A program made the translations under genes and the position numbers. Shown piece after piece: positions 1 through 12,200 of a DNA stretch of 64,000 nucleotides (positions are counted from its first letter, which is position 1; each line of letters opens with the position of its first letter). Source of the DNA: Tetragonia tetragonoides. Its lineage: Eukaryota; Streptophyta; Magnoliopsida; Caryophyllales; Aizoaceae. Below the pieces are notes generated by a model. That model was not told where the DNA came from. It made no database searches and saw nothing but the letters and a program-made list of their open reading frames with translations. The DNA is taken from positions 17,690,001-17,754,000 of the forward strand of contig CM076140.1 in assembly GCA_038025085.1 (NCBI GenBank), in the 5' to 3' direction.

Positions 1-2728
1 TAACCGCCATCCACCATTCATTTTATAAGCTCATAATGGTGCCTTAAACTTATTCATCTACATCACACATTTGTGAAATATATACCTCAAAAAGAACAAG
101 GTCAAGGTATGGATACAAACCATCAGGATGATAGAATTTGGCCAAGCGTCTGTAAGCAAACTTTATTTGCTCTTCTTCTGCATCCCTCTCTAGTTCTGTA
201 AACCACATTTAAGAACATGCAGGCACACAAATCAGACATCGTGCCTCAAGAAATAAAAAAGAAAATAAAAATAAAGCACCAAAGAACAAATCAATGAATG
301 AAACAAATGAAATATTAACTGCGATCTCACATGTTGCAATGTGTTGAAATACAAATTCTGTCTGTATATCTTCCATTCTAGTATTAGTAAATATTTTCTA
401 ATATTCAACTAGTTACACATAGTAGCTGATCACTTAGCATTCAATCAATAATTTAGTCACATATATATCAATATGAGCTAGTTTGAACAAGAAGGATAGT
501 TGCGGAATTGACAGCTAGAGAATGAAGTGAAAAGACAGCCTACAAAAACATTCCAAAAATAAAAAGGAGAAACTTCGCAACTTAAGAAGAACAGAAGTTC
601 TCAAAAGGACCATCTGCAGAGAAAAACAAGCAAATCAAGATGTATAACCGAAAAAGGGATCCCACAGAATCCCAGCCGCATGGACACCAAGCTATGTCCA
701 AAAAACAACAGTTCACAGATAGACAGACAGAAGTAGCTCGATTGAGAAAGATTCTATGACTTCTTTATAACCACAAAACCAGTATAACAGCCTAAACAGG
801 CCTCCAAATACCCATTATGAGCATCAAATAATGCAGAAGACCACTCTTCAGTAGAGGTTTATTCAAGCCACACTGCAAGACTGCGACAAACAAAAATTTC
901 AGAACTTAAAAGATCAATCGATTTTTGCTCAAATTCACTACCAGCTGACTATCGGCAAACACATGACAGAAATTTGAGTGAGTGAACAACAGTGAGCAAA
1001 AGTAGTAGTCAGGAAAATGCTGTACGCAGATCATAAACAGTGTGTAAAAAAAAATAGTCAGAAAAATAGAACTGAAACTAACTATGAAAGTTTGATAGAT
1101 TCTGAAACCCTCACAAGGTAACTTACAGTGCACAATACCCTCAATGAAACTTGCATCTATAAGACCTGAACGACTCGTTTGGGATGAGTGGACGAACTAC
1201 TGTAAATCACTCACATCGGGGGTTTACATAGAGAATTACATAAACATAAGCAAGACATGGTAATAAAAATGGATCATATTCCGGTCCTTTTTATTACCAA
1301 GGAGAGAGGTGTTATAAAGTTTTAATCAAAATGACTTAATGGGTGAATATAAGCAACATGATTGCTTAAAGAAGTGTATTGCCTTGAACGATTGAAATTA
1401 TTATACAATTACAGATACCCAACGACCACCATTCACATTAATTTGGTCATCAAACCAAACAAAGCAGCAGTGAAGGTAGTAAACATCTACATGCTTTGTA
1501 CACAATTTCTCGTTGATGAGACCTGAAGTCAAATTTTGTACCACTGAAGAAGTTTTGTTTCAATGCCCAAACCCCTGAATATGTACTTAGATAGAAACAA
1601 ATTTACTTTCTTTTTCTCTTTGCACCAGTGAGTTAATTCACCTTGTAATCCCCCAGTGCACTAAGCACCGAATCTGATTCGTCTCCTCCCTTTCCTCACC
1701 ATCAAATCAGCTTCACTAATCCGACTAAATCTAAACATCACATTCCTCTATGACTTCAACGCATTCCAACAGTTTTAAATGTGAAATCACATATTTCATT
1801 CTTACGGTAATATCGGTGCCCTGACTTTGCTTGGTTTCTCCCAAAAGGTTCGTGAAGTTAACGGCCAGGACTATCTCCAGTGGCCTTAAAGGGGGCTCGA
1901 ACTAGTGGCCTCTGGAATACATCTCAGACTCTCGAAGTTTTTACTAGCTGAGCTACTCACTCGAGATTACACAACAGTAGTCCCCTAAAATACTCAAATG
2001 CAATCATTTCTATTTCAGACCATCCCAAGAAAACAGAATCATTTTCCCAAATTAGGTTCACTTGTTTCTGACTTTTTCCACACTACTCTTACTTGTCCCA
2101 TCCTCATCCTTCCCAGCTTATGAATTTTTAACTTCATTTCACCTCCATAATTGATAATTCTAGACTAACATCCTTTCTAGAGTGCGACAACAGCAACAAT
2201 CCCGATTTATCGCTTCTTTTTTCATTTTTAATGGATAAATCCAAACAAACATAATTCAGAACAATCAATTAAACTAGCTGAGCTCCAACTTGGATTTATC
2301 GCTTCTTTTTTCATTTTTAATGGACAAACCAAACAGACATAATTCAGAACAATCAATTTAACTACCTGAGCTCCAACTTACAGAAACATACCAAACACAT
2401 AAACATTCAATCAATTAAAAAAAAAACAAACAAAACCCGAGAAAAAAAAAGGAGCAAAATTCATCAAATCCTCACCAAGAACATCATAAGGAGATTTCTC
2501 CCCAGTCCAATTAGAAGCCCTAGCAACATATCTCCGATACTTCACACGCAACCATGGTTCACCCCTAAACAACTCCGATGAATTAGAGGAGAGAGAAAGA
2601 TACGAGCTCCGATTCGGCTTCGGAAACGGAACCCTAGATATAGACCGAAGCCAAATTCCACGATCTCTACAGCATACAAACGAACATAAAACCGCGTTTG
2701 GTCGACAAATTGACCTCAAATGGCTCAT
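1..2728 (-). CDS. Plastid J-domain (DnaJ-like) protein, 5' part; NdhT/CRRJ-like
   Basis: Two coding exons are visible: exon 1 at 2476-2728 (ATG at 2728, donor GTGAGG) and exon 2 at 121-195 (acceptor TTTACAG). Phase 1 is kept at both the junction and the exon 2 end, where the next donor GTTTGT lies. Residues 1-75 are rich in Ser/Arg with few acidic residues, as in a chloroplast transit peptide. A J-domain begins at about residue 78 with SPYDVLELERDAEEEQ, then the basic helix KFAYRRLAKFY and the Hsp70-stimulating HPD triad at 107-109. J-proteins recruit and activate Hsp70. The layout (transit peptide, J-domain split directly after HPD) resembles NdhT/CRRJ, a stromal-side subunit of the thylakoid NDH complex, but the diagnostic C-terminus lies outside the window. 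A different plastid J-protein is possible. The ATG-containing reading frame also continues past the donor into the intron; that extension is not coding. Confidence 0.72.
1805..1965 (-). mobile_element. tRNA-derived SINE in J-protein intron
   Basis: Read on the minus strand, an RNA polymerase III A-box-like segment (TAGCTCAGCTAGTA, near 1942-1956) is followed about 50 bp later by a B-box-like AGTTCGAGCCC (near 1893-1906). This spacing fits a tRNA-derived promoter. The flanks do not fold into a full tRNA, so a SINE relic is more likely than a tRNA gene. The ends are approximate. Confidence 0.5.
2204..2381. repeat. Tandem duplication, about 90 bp x 2
   Basis: Two nearly identical copies lie head to tail (2204-2293 and 2294-2381). 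Both start GATTTATCGCTTCTTTTTTC and end with GAGCTCCAACTT. They differ by a few substitutions and a 1-2 bp indel. They sit in the J-protein intron, close to its donor end. Confidence 0.8.
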
Positions 2729-3156
2729 TTTTTTTGCCGCAAATTATAATTCTCTCACCTAATCGGAGAACTGGGATGTTCAATTTTTGATCACTGAATT
2801 GAAAATGAGAGGTGAATTTGGGGGAATTGTGTGAGTTAGGGTTAGCGTATTAGAAGTTGAAGACGCAAAAGGTAAGAAGGTGAAATTAGGTTTTTTGTGT
2901 TTTTTTGTGTTGAAGGTGACTGAGTGATGGAGAAAAAACGAACATTTGAATCTCAACGGTACATCTGTTCTCTCTCTCTCTCTCCTCTCTCTCTAGTGCC
3001 GTATGTTTCGAAATTTAGGAAGGTTTTACCGCGGAATTTTGTGGACATATGGATTTAGTTCCCCACCTGGAGATTCTGAATCTCACAAGGAGTGGGCCTT
3101 TTAGGCATCAAAGTTTTGTGTCAACCACATTCTTTTAGTGAGTTAAGCTAGGTAGG
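2729..3156 (-). promoter_or_regulatory. 5' leader and promoter region of the J-protein gene
   Basis: Upstream of the start codon on the minus strand. It includes a CT-rich microsatellite at 2969-2994, a common feature of plant core promoters and leaders. I see no clear TATA box. Confidence 0.35.
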
Positions 3157-4970
3157 TTACTCATAGAATAGAGGATTCACAATTATGGGTATGAGTAGAG
3201 ATGGTAATAGGGCGGGTAAAGGTGTATATCGCTCTGTATCCAACTCAGGTGGGGTGAGATGGAGGAGGTAAGTGGGTGGTGGGGTGGGGTAGGGATGATT
3301 TTTGAAAGTAAAATCGTCGTTGGTCGTTGGACGAGTGTGGATCTGACTTTGTATCCGCCTCATACACGCCTCATACACACTCCAATCCCTAATATTATTA
3401 ATCTTTTCTTTGGATTTTCCTCCTCTTTTAATGTTTCTCATTAATTTGTGATGAACTTGTACGTTAGTAATAGTTATCTAGAAATTGTTGTTGGGATTTT
3501 TTTTGGGAAAAAATTGTACCTAATAATTGAATTTTAGGTAAGTTGGTGTATACCTGTCGGTGGTCGGTTAGTAGATATCCACTTGTGAGGGAGTTGGATT
3601 TAGATATGTTTACCCGTAGTGAGGAGTGGGGTGGAAGTGGGTGGAGCATATCCTTGGTCTACGCGGGCGCGGATAAAGCATTCTATTTCCGCCCCTTTGT
3701 CATCCCTAAGTATGAGTGTATGACCCTCTCACATTCGATAATAGTTTACCCGACTCGATAACTCGATTCGAAGGTATTAAGAGAAAGTCAAACCTAGTCC
3801 AACCAAATTTTCGAATTCGACATTGCTAACGAATATGTCTCCTTAAACCTTACTCGACAAAACCCTATGCGATAAAAACCTAGTGAAGAAAAAAATAGTA
3901 CATTGTTATTTAATACGCATGAGATGTCGCCTCATTAAAAACCTTGTTAGAAAAACCCAATGGTACAAAACTATGGCTAAGGAAAAAAGATTGCAGCATA
4001 TATTTATTCCCCTTCATGATCATTTTCATGAGGGATTTTCAAGTTGATGCAATTATGATCTCCACTGTGAAATACGTTGGTAATGGATTTGCTGAATAAT
4101 TATATCTTCATCCTTACAAGATGAGTTGGGATCAATTGTTTGCTTTTTTTGTTAGATGGATGGGCATATCTCTTTTAGCAAAGTAAAAAAATTAAAGGAG
4201 AGTTGGCCTTCCATTTAGAAAATGTAAGTTTTCATTTATTTTAGAAAATGGAGAGGATCCTAACCTCCTAAATATAGTATACATAATCTAGCTTTCATTT
4301 AAATCAATATGTCCCAAACAATTGACGAATTTAACAAAGAGAGACACAATATCTATCAACAACAAAAACAATCATCGTAGTCATTGTTGTTGTTGAAACT
4401 TTGCTCCACTTTATTGTATCAAACATTTAAAAACTTGCTTGTGAATCTTATTGTTATTTTTTCTTTATGTTGTAATAAGACATCTCATTTTCATGTTGCT
4501 ATATATTTCTAACCCGTCAATTTAAGTGGCAGGGTCAAATTTATCATAAATTTTTAAAAACCTGTCCAAATCAATTTAATTTCCGATCCAAAGTGCTCGA
4601 GCCCATCGGGCTATGCCCCTAGAGAAGACTTTAGTGTAGTGGAAGTACAATCCTTTTACTTAAAATTATAGGATTACGAAAGAGGGAGCACCCAATTGGG
4701 TCATAATAAGTATGAAACTATTAGAATGAAGTGGTATACTCTAAGTTATAGAAGACTGAAAAACATCATCATCATATAAAAAAGAGATCTTCAAAGACGT
4801 ATTGAGGTTTTGGTACCTTACAATAATTTAGAAAAGCTGTCACGTTAACTAATTCTATAGCCAACTTTAATCATCAAACTCATCGTAATTTGCGTAAAAG
4901 CTACCCAGCCAAGGGTGGCGTACTAGCAATGATTATAATTCCCCTCTAATCTTCACCCAAGTTTAAATTC
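3157..4970. other. Intergenic region, degenerate repeat-like sequence
   Basis: From about 3200 to 3780 there is G-rich sequence with two related blocks, each carrying GGTGGGGTGG-like strings and 'tatcc' motifs (near 3255-3365 and 3560-3670). It looks like an old dispersed repeat, family not recognised. From 3780 to 4970 I see no gene, RNA or clear element. Short open frames here are not convincing. Confidence 0.4.
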
Positions 4971-4972
4971 CA

Positions 4973-5001
4973 CTAGATTTCGTGCCCGTATGATGCACGG
5001 G
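4973..5001 (-). mobile_element. Helitron-type 3' terminus (minus strand)
   Basis: Read on the minus strand, a CCCGTGCATCATACGGG hairpin is followed by about 8 nt and then CTAG. This is the classic Helitron 3' end (subterminal hairpin plus CTRR). The 5' end of this copy was not found; the hairpin-rich 5.1-5.5 kb segment may be its body. Confidence 0.55.
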
Positions 5002-5125
5002 TTCTTGTTTAATATTCATACTTCGTTATTAGAAGAAGTATAATAATAAAAAAAATTAATCATATCAATATGTAAAGTTGAATAATAGGAGTAGCAGAGA
5101 ACAATAATAATATTTTTATCAACAA

Positions 5126-5197
5126 AAAAAAAACACATTTAATAAAGAAATTACATTTTTTAGTGAATGTATAATATATATATTTTTTTTGGATAAT

Positions 5198-5247
<50 letters not shown>

Positions 5248-5529
5248 AATAGGTAATAAATAGCCATAAATGCATGGGTGATTAAAACAAAATTAAAAAT
5301 AGTTTTGTTTTATTTTAATAAGAGATAAGTAACATAAGCATTATATTTATTATCCAAAAAAAATATATATTATACATTCACTAAAAATGTAATTTCTTTG
5401 TTAAATGTGTTTTTTTTTTTGGATAATAAATATAATGCTTATGTTACTTATCTCTTATTAAAATAAAATAAAGCTATTTTTAATTTCTTTTTAATCACCC
5501 ATGCATTTATGGCTATTTATTACCTATGC
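5126..5529. repeat. Nested inverted repeats (long hairpin)
   Basis: The arm at 5247-5361 is complementary to 5410-5529 with few mismatches. In addition, 5130-5195 is the reverse complement of 5351-5413. An (AT)n run at about 5199-5245 lies between. A transcript would fold into a long imperfect hairpin. It may be a foldback/MITE-type element or an inverted duplication inside the adjacent Helitron. Confidence 0.75.
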
Positions 5530-5562
5530 AATGCTTGGTGAGAACTCAATTTTACATATATA

Positions 5563-6707
5563 CTAGGTTTTATCCCCGTGCTTCGCACGGGCTCGTAAAA
5601 TAATTTTATGAATATATTCTATAATATAATGCTTAAATAATTTGAAGTGATATTTATTAATATTATTGATAAAATACATTTTATTTTATTTTTGCAAAGA
5701 TTTTTATCCATAGGATGCATGGTAATTCTTGAAAAAGATATTTCATACCACTTGTAATGAGATTGGACTGAATTTAGATAGAGAATAAAAATAGTATATG
5801 TACACTAATTCTAAAAAGTAATTCAATTCATGAATAAACTCATTCTGCATTAATGGTATATGTGCACTAAAACTTGATATTTCATACTTGTTTTATACCG
5901 CACAACTAAAACTATATGACAAAGTTATGCATATGTGGCGTCTACGAGTCATTTTCACAGAAACATTACCTCTTATGTGATGTCCTACGTCTCATCACCG
6001 CACGTAAATTAAAAAATTGGAAATAAAATTATTAATATTATTGATAAAAATATTTTATTTTATTTTATTTTTGCAAAGATTTCTATCCATATTATGCATC
6101 ATAATAATTCTTAAATAAATGATATTTTAATTCCACCTTTATTTGTAATGAGATTGGACTAAATATAGATACAGAGTAAAAACAATATATGTACACTAAT
6201 TTAAATAAGTAATTCAATTAATGATAAAAAAAAAATAAACTCATTCTGCAATAACAGTATATTTGTTCTAAAAGTTTGATATCATGCTTCTTTTATATCG
6301 CACAACTAAAAGTACATGAGAAAGTTGTGCACATGTGGCGTTTATGTATCATTTTCACACGAACATTCCCTCTGATGTGACATTTACGACCGCATGGAAA
6401 TAACCCAACTTTTATTAGACACATATACATATATACCTCATTTTGAAGCGTTTTTCAAATCCAATCCAACGAAGTCAGATTTATAATTTTTTGACTTACG
6501 TAACTAAAGTTATTTTATCTTATAATTTTAAAAATGTTAATAAATATGTAATTAATTCAACTAATGATAAGACATTAATGGTGGATGATGTGTTATGCAG
6601 ATGCTATGTGACAAGTTTATGATGACGTATCGGCTTACGTGTCATGCTTGCACGATGTGGCGCGCCTACATTACGTCCCACGTGTCGACACCACACGAAG
6701 GACCCAG

Positions 6708-6745
<38 letters not shown>
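5563..6745 (-). mobile_element. Non-autonomous Helitron (minus strand)
   Basis: The 3' end is a CCCGTGCGAAGCACGGGG hairpin (5574-5591) followed by CTAG at 5563-5566, read on the minus strand. The body has two to three diverged monomers, each with 'aagttattttat' and 'gacttacgtaac' type blocks plus ACGT-core strings such as CCACGTGTCG near 6680. These match, in reverse complement, the monomers at 56.2-59.4 kb. A (TA)n run at about 6708-6741 marks the probable 5' side. No Rep/helicase coding sequence is present. Confidence 0.65.
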
Positions 6746-6747
<2 letters not shown>

Positions 6748-7216
6748 TGATTAGAAGCATTTGGGGAAGGATTTCTCGTTCCCTTTCCTCTTCCTCCCAA
6801 CTACCTAGCTTGCTTAGTACCGAATAAGAGTCTTAGCATGCCCGACTATTAGCCCGTGTATGTGGAGCGGCCAAACTTGGCCCCCAATTTTTAAGGGCCC
6901 CATAAAATTCCCCCACTAACGATCTATACTGACATAAACCAGCAGGCATAATCACAGCGTTTCGCAATTGACTGGGCTAAATGGGTGCTATTTCAGCTTT
7001 AGCCCATGGCAAGGGGGGTTTTGTGGGGGTGAGCCTAATAAGCTAAAGCAAGTGCATTGTGAATCCTTAGCGTTTGGCCTTTTGGAGGTATATTGATTTG
7101 TCTTTGCTTTATGTCTAGACTGAATTATTGATAGTAAAAAAACTGATGTTCTTTTAATCTTTTTTATCAAACGAAATTAAATGTGAAAAACATATTAATT
7201 AACAACTAAAAGATTA
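6746..7216. other. Intergenic, no feature recognised
   Basis: Non-coding spacer between the Helitron and the LINE. I see no open frame of interest, RNA or terminal repeat. Confidence 0.5.
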
Positions 7217-8960
7217 ACATTTTTTTTTTTGATTTTAATACCGCAAAGTGTGGTACTAATTTTCATTCAACTTCATCAAATCAATAGATAAAGCATTCGA
7301 AACATTAGAAGGGACACAAGACTCCCAGCATCTACTACCTACCTCCCACGGAAGCACATGAGCTAACTCGTGGGCGACACCATTACCTTCCCTACCAATA
7401 TGACTCCAACAAATAAACTGAAAATTACAACTAATATTTAAAATATCTTCAATAACCATGTCAAACTCACTAACACCATGGGACTTCGCTTTAAGGGCAT
7501 TAACAACACGGAGGCAATCACTTTCAACTTCAATATGAGTGAAACCATAAAGATCAGCAAAACGTAAGCCAAACAGAACAGCTTTCGCTTCAGCTATAGG
7601 GATGTCCCATTCTTCTTCGAACCCCAAAGTCGCCCACAGCAGAACTTCGCCTTCGCTGCCACGACCCACGACTCCTATGCCTGTACTAGTTTCACCCAAC
7701 CGGCCTGCATCAACATTAATTTTAACAAGCCCAGAGGGGGGACATTTCCATTTAGCTGGCTGCTTCATTCTAGCACCTCCCTTCGTCACCATGTCCTTAG
7801 CCAATTCATTTCTGATTTTATTAACATATGACAAAATGTCCGTAGGATCTTGCCAATCTCCCTCAAACAACCTTCTGTTACGAGCACCCCAAATAGCCCA
7901 GGCCACTACGCAGCAACGCGCCATCTCATCTTTTCCACATATATCTCCAACTACCCACAACCAATCCTTAAAGCACAAATCTCTCCTAGGCACCTTCTCA
8001 CCTGCTGCACACATTTCCGAAACAGAAACAGCCACAGGACATGAAAAGATAGCATGTTCCACATCTTCAATCGATGAATGGCAAGAGGGACAAGAGCTGG
8101 GGATAGAAGAAACACGAGAATTCAGCCCTGCACAAGTAGGAAGTGCCCTGGAACAAGCTCTCCAAACAAAGAACTTAATCCTAGGCAAAACGTTAAGTTC
8201 CCAAATTCTCTTCCACCCTGCTGTATCATGCGAAGACGGCCTAGCCACATCAAAATCATAACTTGCATGAAAAGCTACATTGTAAGCACTCTTAACAGAA
8301 TATAATCCATCCTTTTCAAGGCCCCAAATCACTATATTACAAGGCCTTCTAGCACTGAGGGGAATTGATAGAATTTTCTCCGCTTCGAAAGGGACAAAGA
8401 GTTCACGAACACGAACCTTATTCCACTCCATTAACTGTGAGTCAATCAGATTTTCTACCCGTAATTCAGGATTATGAAACCCTAAGGGTGAAATAACCCG
8501 CCGTGCTCCGCCACCTGGTAGCCAATTATCATTCCATACACGCACACAACGACCATCACCAATTTGCCATTTGAGACCTTTCTCTAAAATCCATTTTGCC
8601 TCCCATAATCCCCGCCATGTGTAGTTAGGATTAACATCAACCACAGATGACAGGAAATCACCTTGTGGATAATAACGGGCTCGCATCAATTGCTCCACAA
8701 AGCTCCCCTGCTCGTGAATAAGACGCCAAGCTTGCTTACCCAGTAGCGCCCAGTTAAACATTTTAATCTCCCTAAACCCCAGGCCACCACGCCAACGAGA
8801 TCTACAAAGTTTTTGCCATGACAACCAATGAATCTTTCGCTCATTACGTTTTTGTCCCCAAATTTGAAGCCCAAAATCATTGAGACAACTCTGAGTCTTA
8901 GACACTTAGATAGGGTAACCCACAAAAAAGTTTTCTTTACCATAATTTTTATGATCACTA
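7217..8960 (-). mobile_element. 5'-truncated LINE (non-LTR retrotransposon)
   Basis: The minus-strand 3' end has an A-tract at about 7221-7231, just after the ORF stop and a short 3' UTR, as expected for a target-primed insertion. The reverse transcriptase and endonuclease domains are missing, so the element is 5'-truncated near 8.9 kb. No target-site duplication was identified by eye. Confidence 0.8.
7256..8905 (-). pseudogene. LINE ORF2 C-terminal part: zf-RVT and RNase H
   Basis: A 549-codon open frame resembling the C-terminal third of plant LINE ORF2. The first 60 residues carry the conserved GQKRNERKIHWLSWQKLC and GGLGFREIKMFNWALLGKQ blocks found after the reverse transcriptase domain. 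The middle (about 230-300) is a zf-RVT domain with WRACSRALPTCAGL and a CPSCH...EHAIFSCP cysteine/histidine cluster. From about residue 390 there is a plant RNase H fold with the acidic residues in NVDAG, EAKA and ESDC and a late GREGNGVAHELA motif. There is no in-frame stop, so this part is fairly young, but the missing 5' two thirds make it non-autonomous. The nominal ATG is probably not a real start. Confidence 0.85.
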
Positions 8961-9059
8961 TTTAGCCAAACAAAGATCGTAGCTTGTAATAAGTGACTCT
9001 TATATATTTTTGGTTTTTTTTTTTTCTAATAAAAAGATAGAAAAATATTTGCTCCCTTA

Positions 9060-9086
9060 GGAAAAGGAAAAGGAAAAGGAAAAGGA
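9060..9086 (+). repeat. (GGAAAA)n short tandem repeat upstream of RPN12a
   Basis: About four GGAAAA units, some 150 bp upstream of the RPN12a start codon and probably in its promoter. Confidence 0.8.
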
Positions 9087-9186
9087 CAGGGAAAAAACAG
9101 CCATACTATACGTACGAGCAGAGAGCTAAATTTGCTGGTGGCTTACTGTCAAAGAAAGGAAGCTTATTGAGACTTGAAAACACCAC

Positions 9187-9232
9187 GCAGAGGAGAGAGG
9201 AGAGAGGAGAGAGGAGAGAGGAGAGTAAGAAA
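9187..9232 (+). promoter_or_regulatory. Polypurine 5' leader of RPN12a
   Basis: A GAGAG-repeat stretch directly before the ATG context AAGAAAATGG. Its position just upstream of the start codon suggests a transcribed purine-rich 5' UTR. GA repeats of this kind are bound by plant BBR/BPC factors in other genes; binding here is inference. Confidence 0.5.
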
Positions 9233-12200
9233 ATGGATCCAAAGCTAACAGAACTATCACAGACATTCGAGCGATTCAAAGCTGGTCTTGTTCGTAACGA
9301 TTTCGATACCTGCACTCGTCTCCTTTCTCAGCTCAAGGTATTCATAGTCTTTTACTCACACTTTGCCCTAAACCCTAGATCCTCTTTATCGTTTATTCAA
9401 TGTTTCTGCTATTTTGTTTCGCAATTTTGTATTCAATTGACGGTCGAATTTAGGTTTTTTTTATGTTCCAATTAGCTTAGTTAGTTCTAGGGTTAAGCTA
9501 AGTTCACCCTATGAATTTCAATGTAAATGGATATGGATTTGGTTAAATTCGGCTGTAAATTTTGTTGGATTAATATGCAATCTGAGTGTCGATCGTTACA
9601 TGGAACAAAGGAACAAATAAGCTAGGGATGTTAGGGTTATTCTATATAAGAGGTGAAATTTCGATTTCTAGGGTTTATTTCTGTTGCAAACGGATGAGAG
9701 TGGATAGACATAAGCAACTTCTATAGAGATGATTGGGTATTTATTGCTCCAATTTCAGAGTGTGGACTTTTTGATGATTTTGGAATTGCTAGTATGTGAT
9801 GACACCTAGCTTAGATGCAACCAAAGAATACAATGTTGTACTGAACAACAAGAACAACAGTCACCTCATAAGGATTCAGCTGAGGGCGGGGTTGGGGAGG
9901 TCCAGATGTACACAACCTGGTCCTTACCCCTAGCTAAGAGAGGCTGTTTCCGATGAGCAAAAATAAAGAAAGTAGAGAGGTTGTTTCCAATAGACCTACC
10001 AAAGTATTTGAGTTTTGAAAACAGTCTATTGATTAAAAATAAGTACGCTTATTTATTGATCTTCATGTATACCAATCAAAATTTGCATGTAAAGAGTAAG
10101 AAAGAGGAAAGGAATATCTCAATCAAAATATGTGGTATCTTGATAATATGCAGGGGTCGTTGAAGTATGAGGGCATTTTAAGGGGTGGGTGAGGCTGACT
10201 GGCCCCTTGCTTTTATAGTCTATTAGGGGTTGATATTGTTGAAGTTGATAAGTGAATGTGGAATGTTATTTTTGTTAAGATGGCTATGCTTGGAGCCTTG
10301 GACATGTTCGGTTTGTTGCTAAGCTGTTTCCGTTGTGCTTTAGTGGCTGAAAGAAGGGGAAACATGAGCTTCTGTTTAGCCCATAAGATAACGCTAAATC
10401 TTTATGTGATTATAAATATATGAAGTTGCCAACCTTTTTTTTCACCGAGTAAGGTTTTAAGCTAGAGCTCCATGCTCCTCCATGCTGTGTACTTGTTCTG
10501 TGTTAATTTTGCTTGTTCCTTTGTAGGTAGCGCTGACGGAGTTCAGAAGCCTTCCACCATTGTTTGAAGCAACACCAAATGCTGTTCATGAATTGACTTT
10601 AGCAAGTAGCTTTCTTGTCTTCTTATTCAACTTGCATTCTTAGACATTAGACCTATTTTGATCTCCCCCCCCTCCCGCCACCCCGCTTTAAATTTGTGCT
10701 AGTTCTCCACTCACATTCTGATATTTTGTTCATGATAAATGAATGCCCAGGGGACATATTTGAACATGCTGTTGTTCTAAGTGTGAAGATGGAGGATCAG
10801 GAAGCCTTTGAAAGGGACTATTGCCAGTTGAAACCTTACTACACCGATGCCAGGTACATTATTTTATAAGGTTCAATCCAATGATTTGTTCAAGTGTTGG
10901 TGCTGTATATACGTGTTAGTGAATGTCTGCAAGAGGGTGTCAAGAAGTAAGCACAAGTATGGTAGGCTACTTCACATGTCACCAATCATTTTTGGGCGAA
11001 ACATCATGGACTCAGTCGGGCTTTCTTGAGTTTGATTGGTTAAAATCTTTGGTTTCTCCACAGTTAGTAGTTCATGGTTCGAACATGCTTCACAAAAAAT
11101 ATGTAAAGTAAAAAAGATCAACCGAGAAAAGAAACGCTCTGGTCTTATTTTATATGCTTCATGGTGTTCATCAATGGGATCCAGATATACATGTATTATT
11201 ATGTGTAAATGTATGTGTGAGGACATTCCTTCTCAAAATAAAAAGTTGTAGATATAGTCGAACGATACAGTGTGTTTGATATAAGGAATGAGAGATGGGA
11301 GGGTAGGTAATGAATGTGAAGATTTCTCAACTACAAGTGATCGTTGTAGAGTGAGTCGTCTATATAAGCATGCTATCTGACTCGAACTCTTCTTTTTACC
11401 TTAAGTACCCGTGTCGGGTCCTTGACCCTCTAACATGGGTATGGAATCTTTATACTTCATTTTAGGCCAAAAACTCAAGAAACTTTTAGAAAACGGATGA
11501 GTGTGATGCCTGGATACGTACTGTTGTCTGACACATTGTAGCTTCATCCAAGCAACATAGTATTCATAAATCATTTCATAGAAGGTCTTTATTTAAAAAA
11601 TAATCATTTCATAGAAGGTAGATGCCATGAGGTGTATTTGGTCTCTAGTTTTCACAGTCGATGATAGGTTTGCAGGTTAGTCTAGAAGTTACCCTCGGTT
11701 ATTCTAACTAATATTTTTAGTGATATAGTAGTAAGTTATTAGGTTGGGGTGGTTAGGCTAATCAGAAAATAAATCTTTGGCTTAGACTAAGTGTTATTAT
11801 ATAATATTTCTTGACATTTTATGACTGGCATTCATCATCTGTTGAAGCAGAGATCGCATTCCTCAATCTCCACAAGAGTACCCAATCTTAGGTCTCAACC
11901 TGTTGAGACTCCTTGTCCAAAACAGAATTGCAGAGTTCCACACTGAGTTGGAGTTGCTTTCATCCTCTGCTTTGGAGAATCCTTGCATTAAGCATGCCGT
12001 AGAGTTGGAACAATCTTTCATGGAAGGAGCCTATAACCGTGTTTTGAGTGCTAGACAGTCGGTGCCTCATGAAACCTATGTGTACTTCATGGATTTGCTG
12101 GCAAAAACTGTGAGGTATTTGTCTAATATTGCTAATGAATGCAGTATTTCTGGACTTTGCCTCATTCAATGGTGCTACTTTTTGTAACATGTAAAACCTT

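Larger units (their letters stand above)
196..2475 (-). other. Intron 1 of the J-protein gene
   Basis: A 2.28 kb GT-AG intron between exon 1 and exon 2. It holds no convincing internal gene. Visible contents are a tRNA-derived SINE near 1.8-1.97 kb and a tandem duplication at 2.2-2.38 kb, both listed separately. Confidence 0.7.

Noticed and set aside
906..1133. 75-codon frame on the minus strand
   Set aside because: It lies within the J-protein intron, has no family resemblance, and is in AT-rich sequence.
7602..8261. 219-codon plus-strand frame
   Set aside because: It is antisense to the LINE zf-RVT/RNase H coding frame and has no protein family signature.
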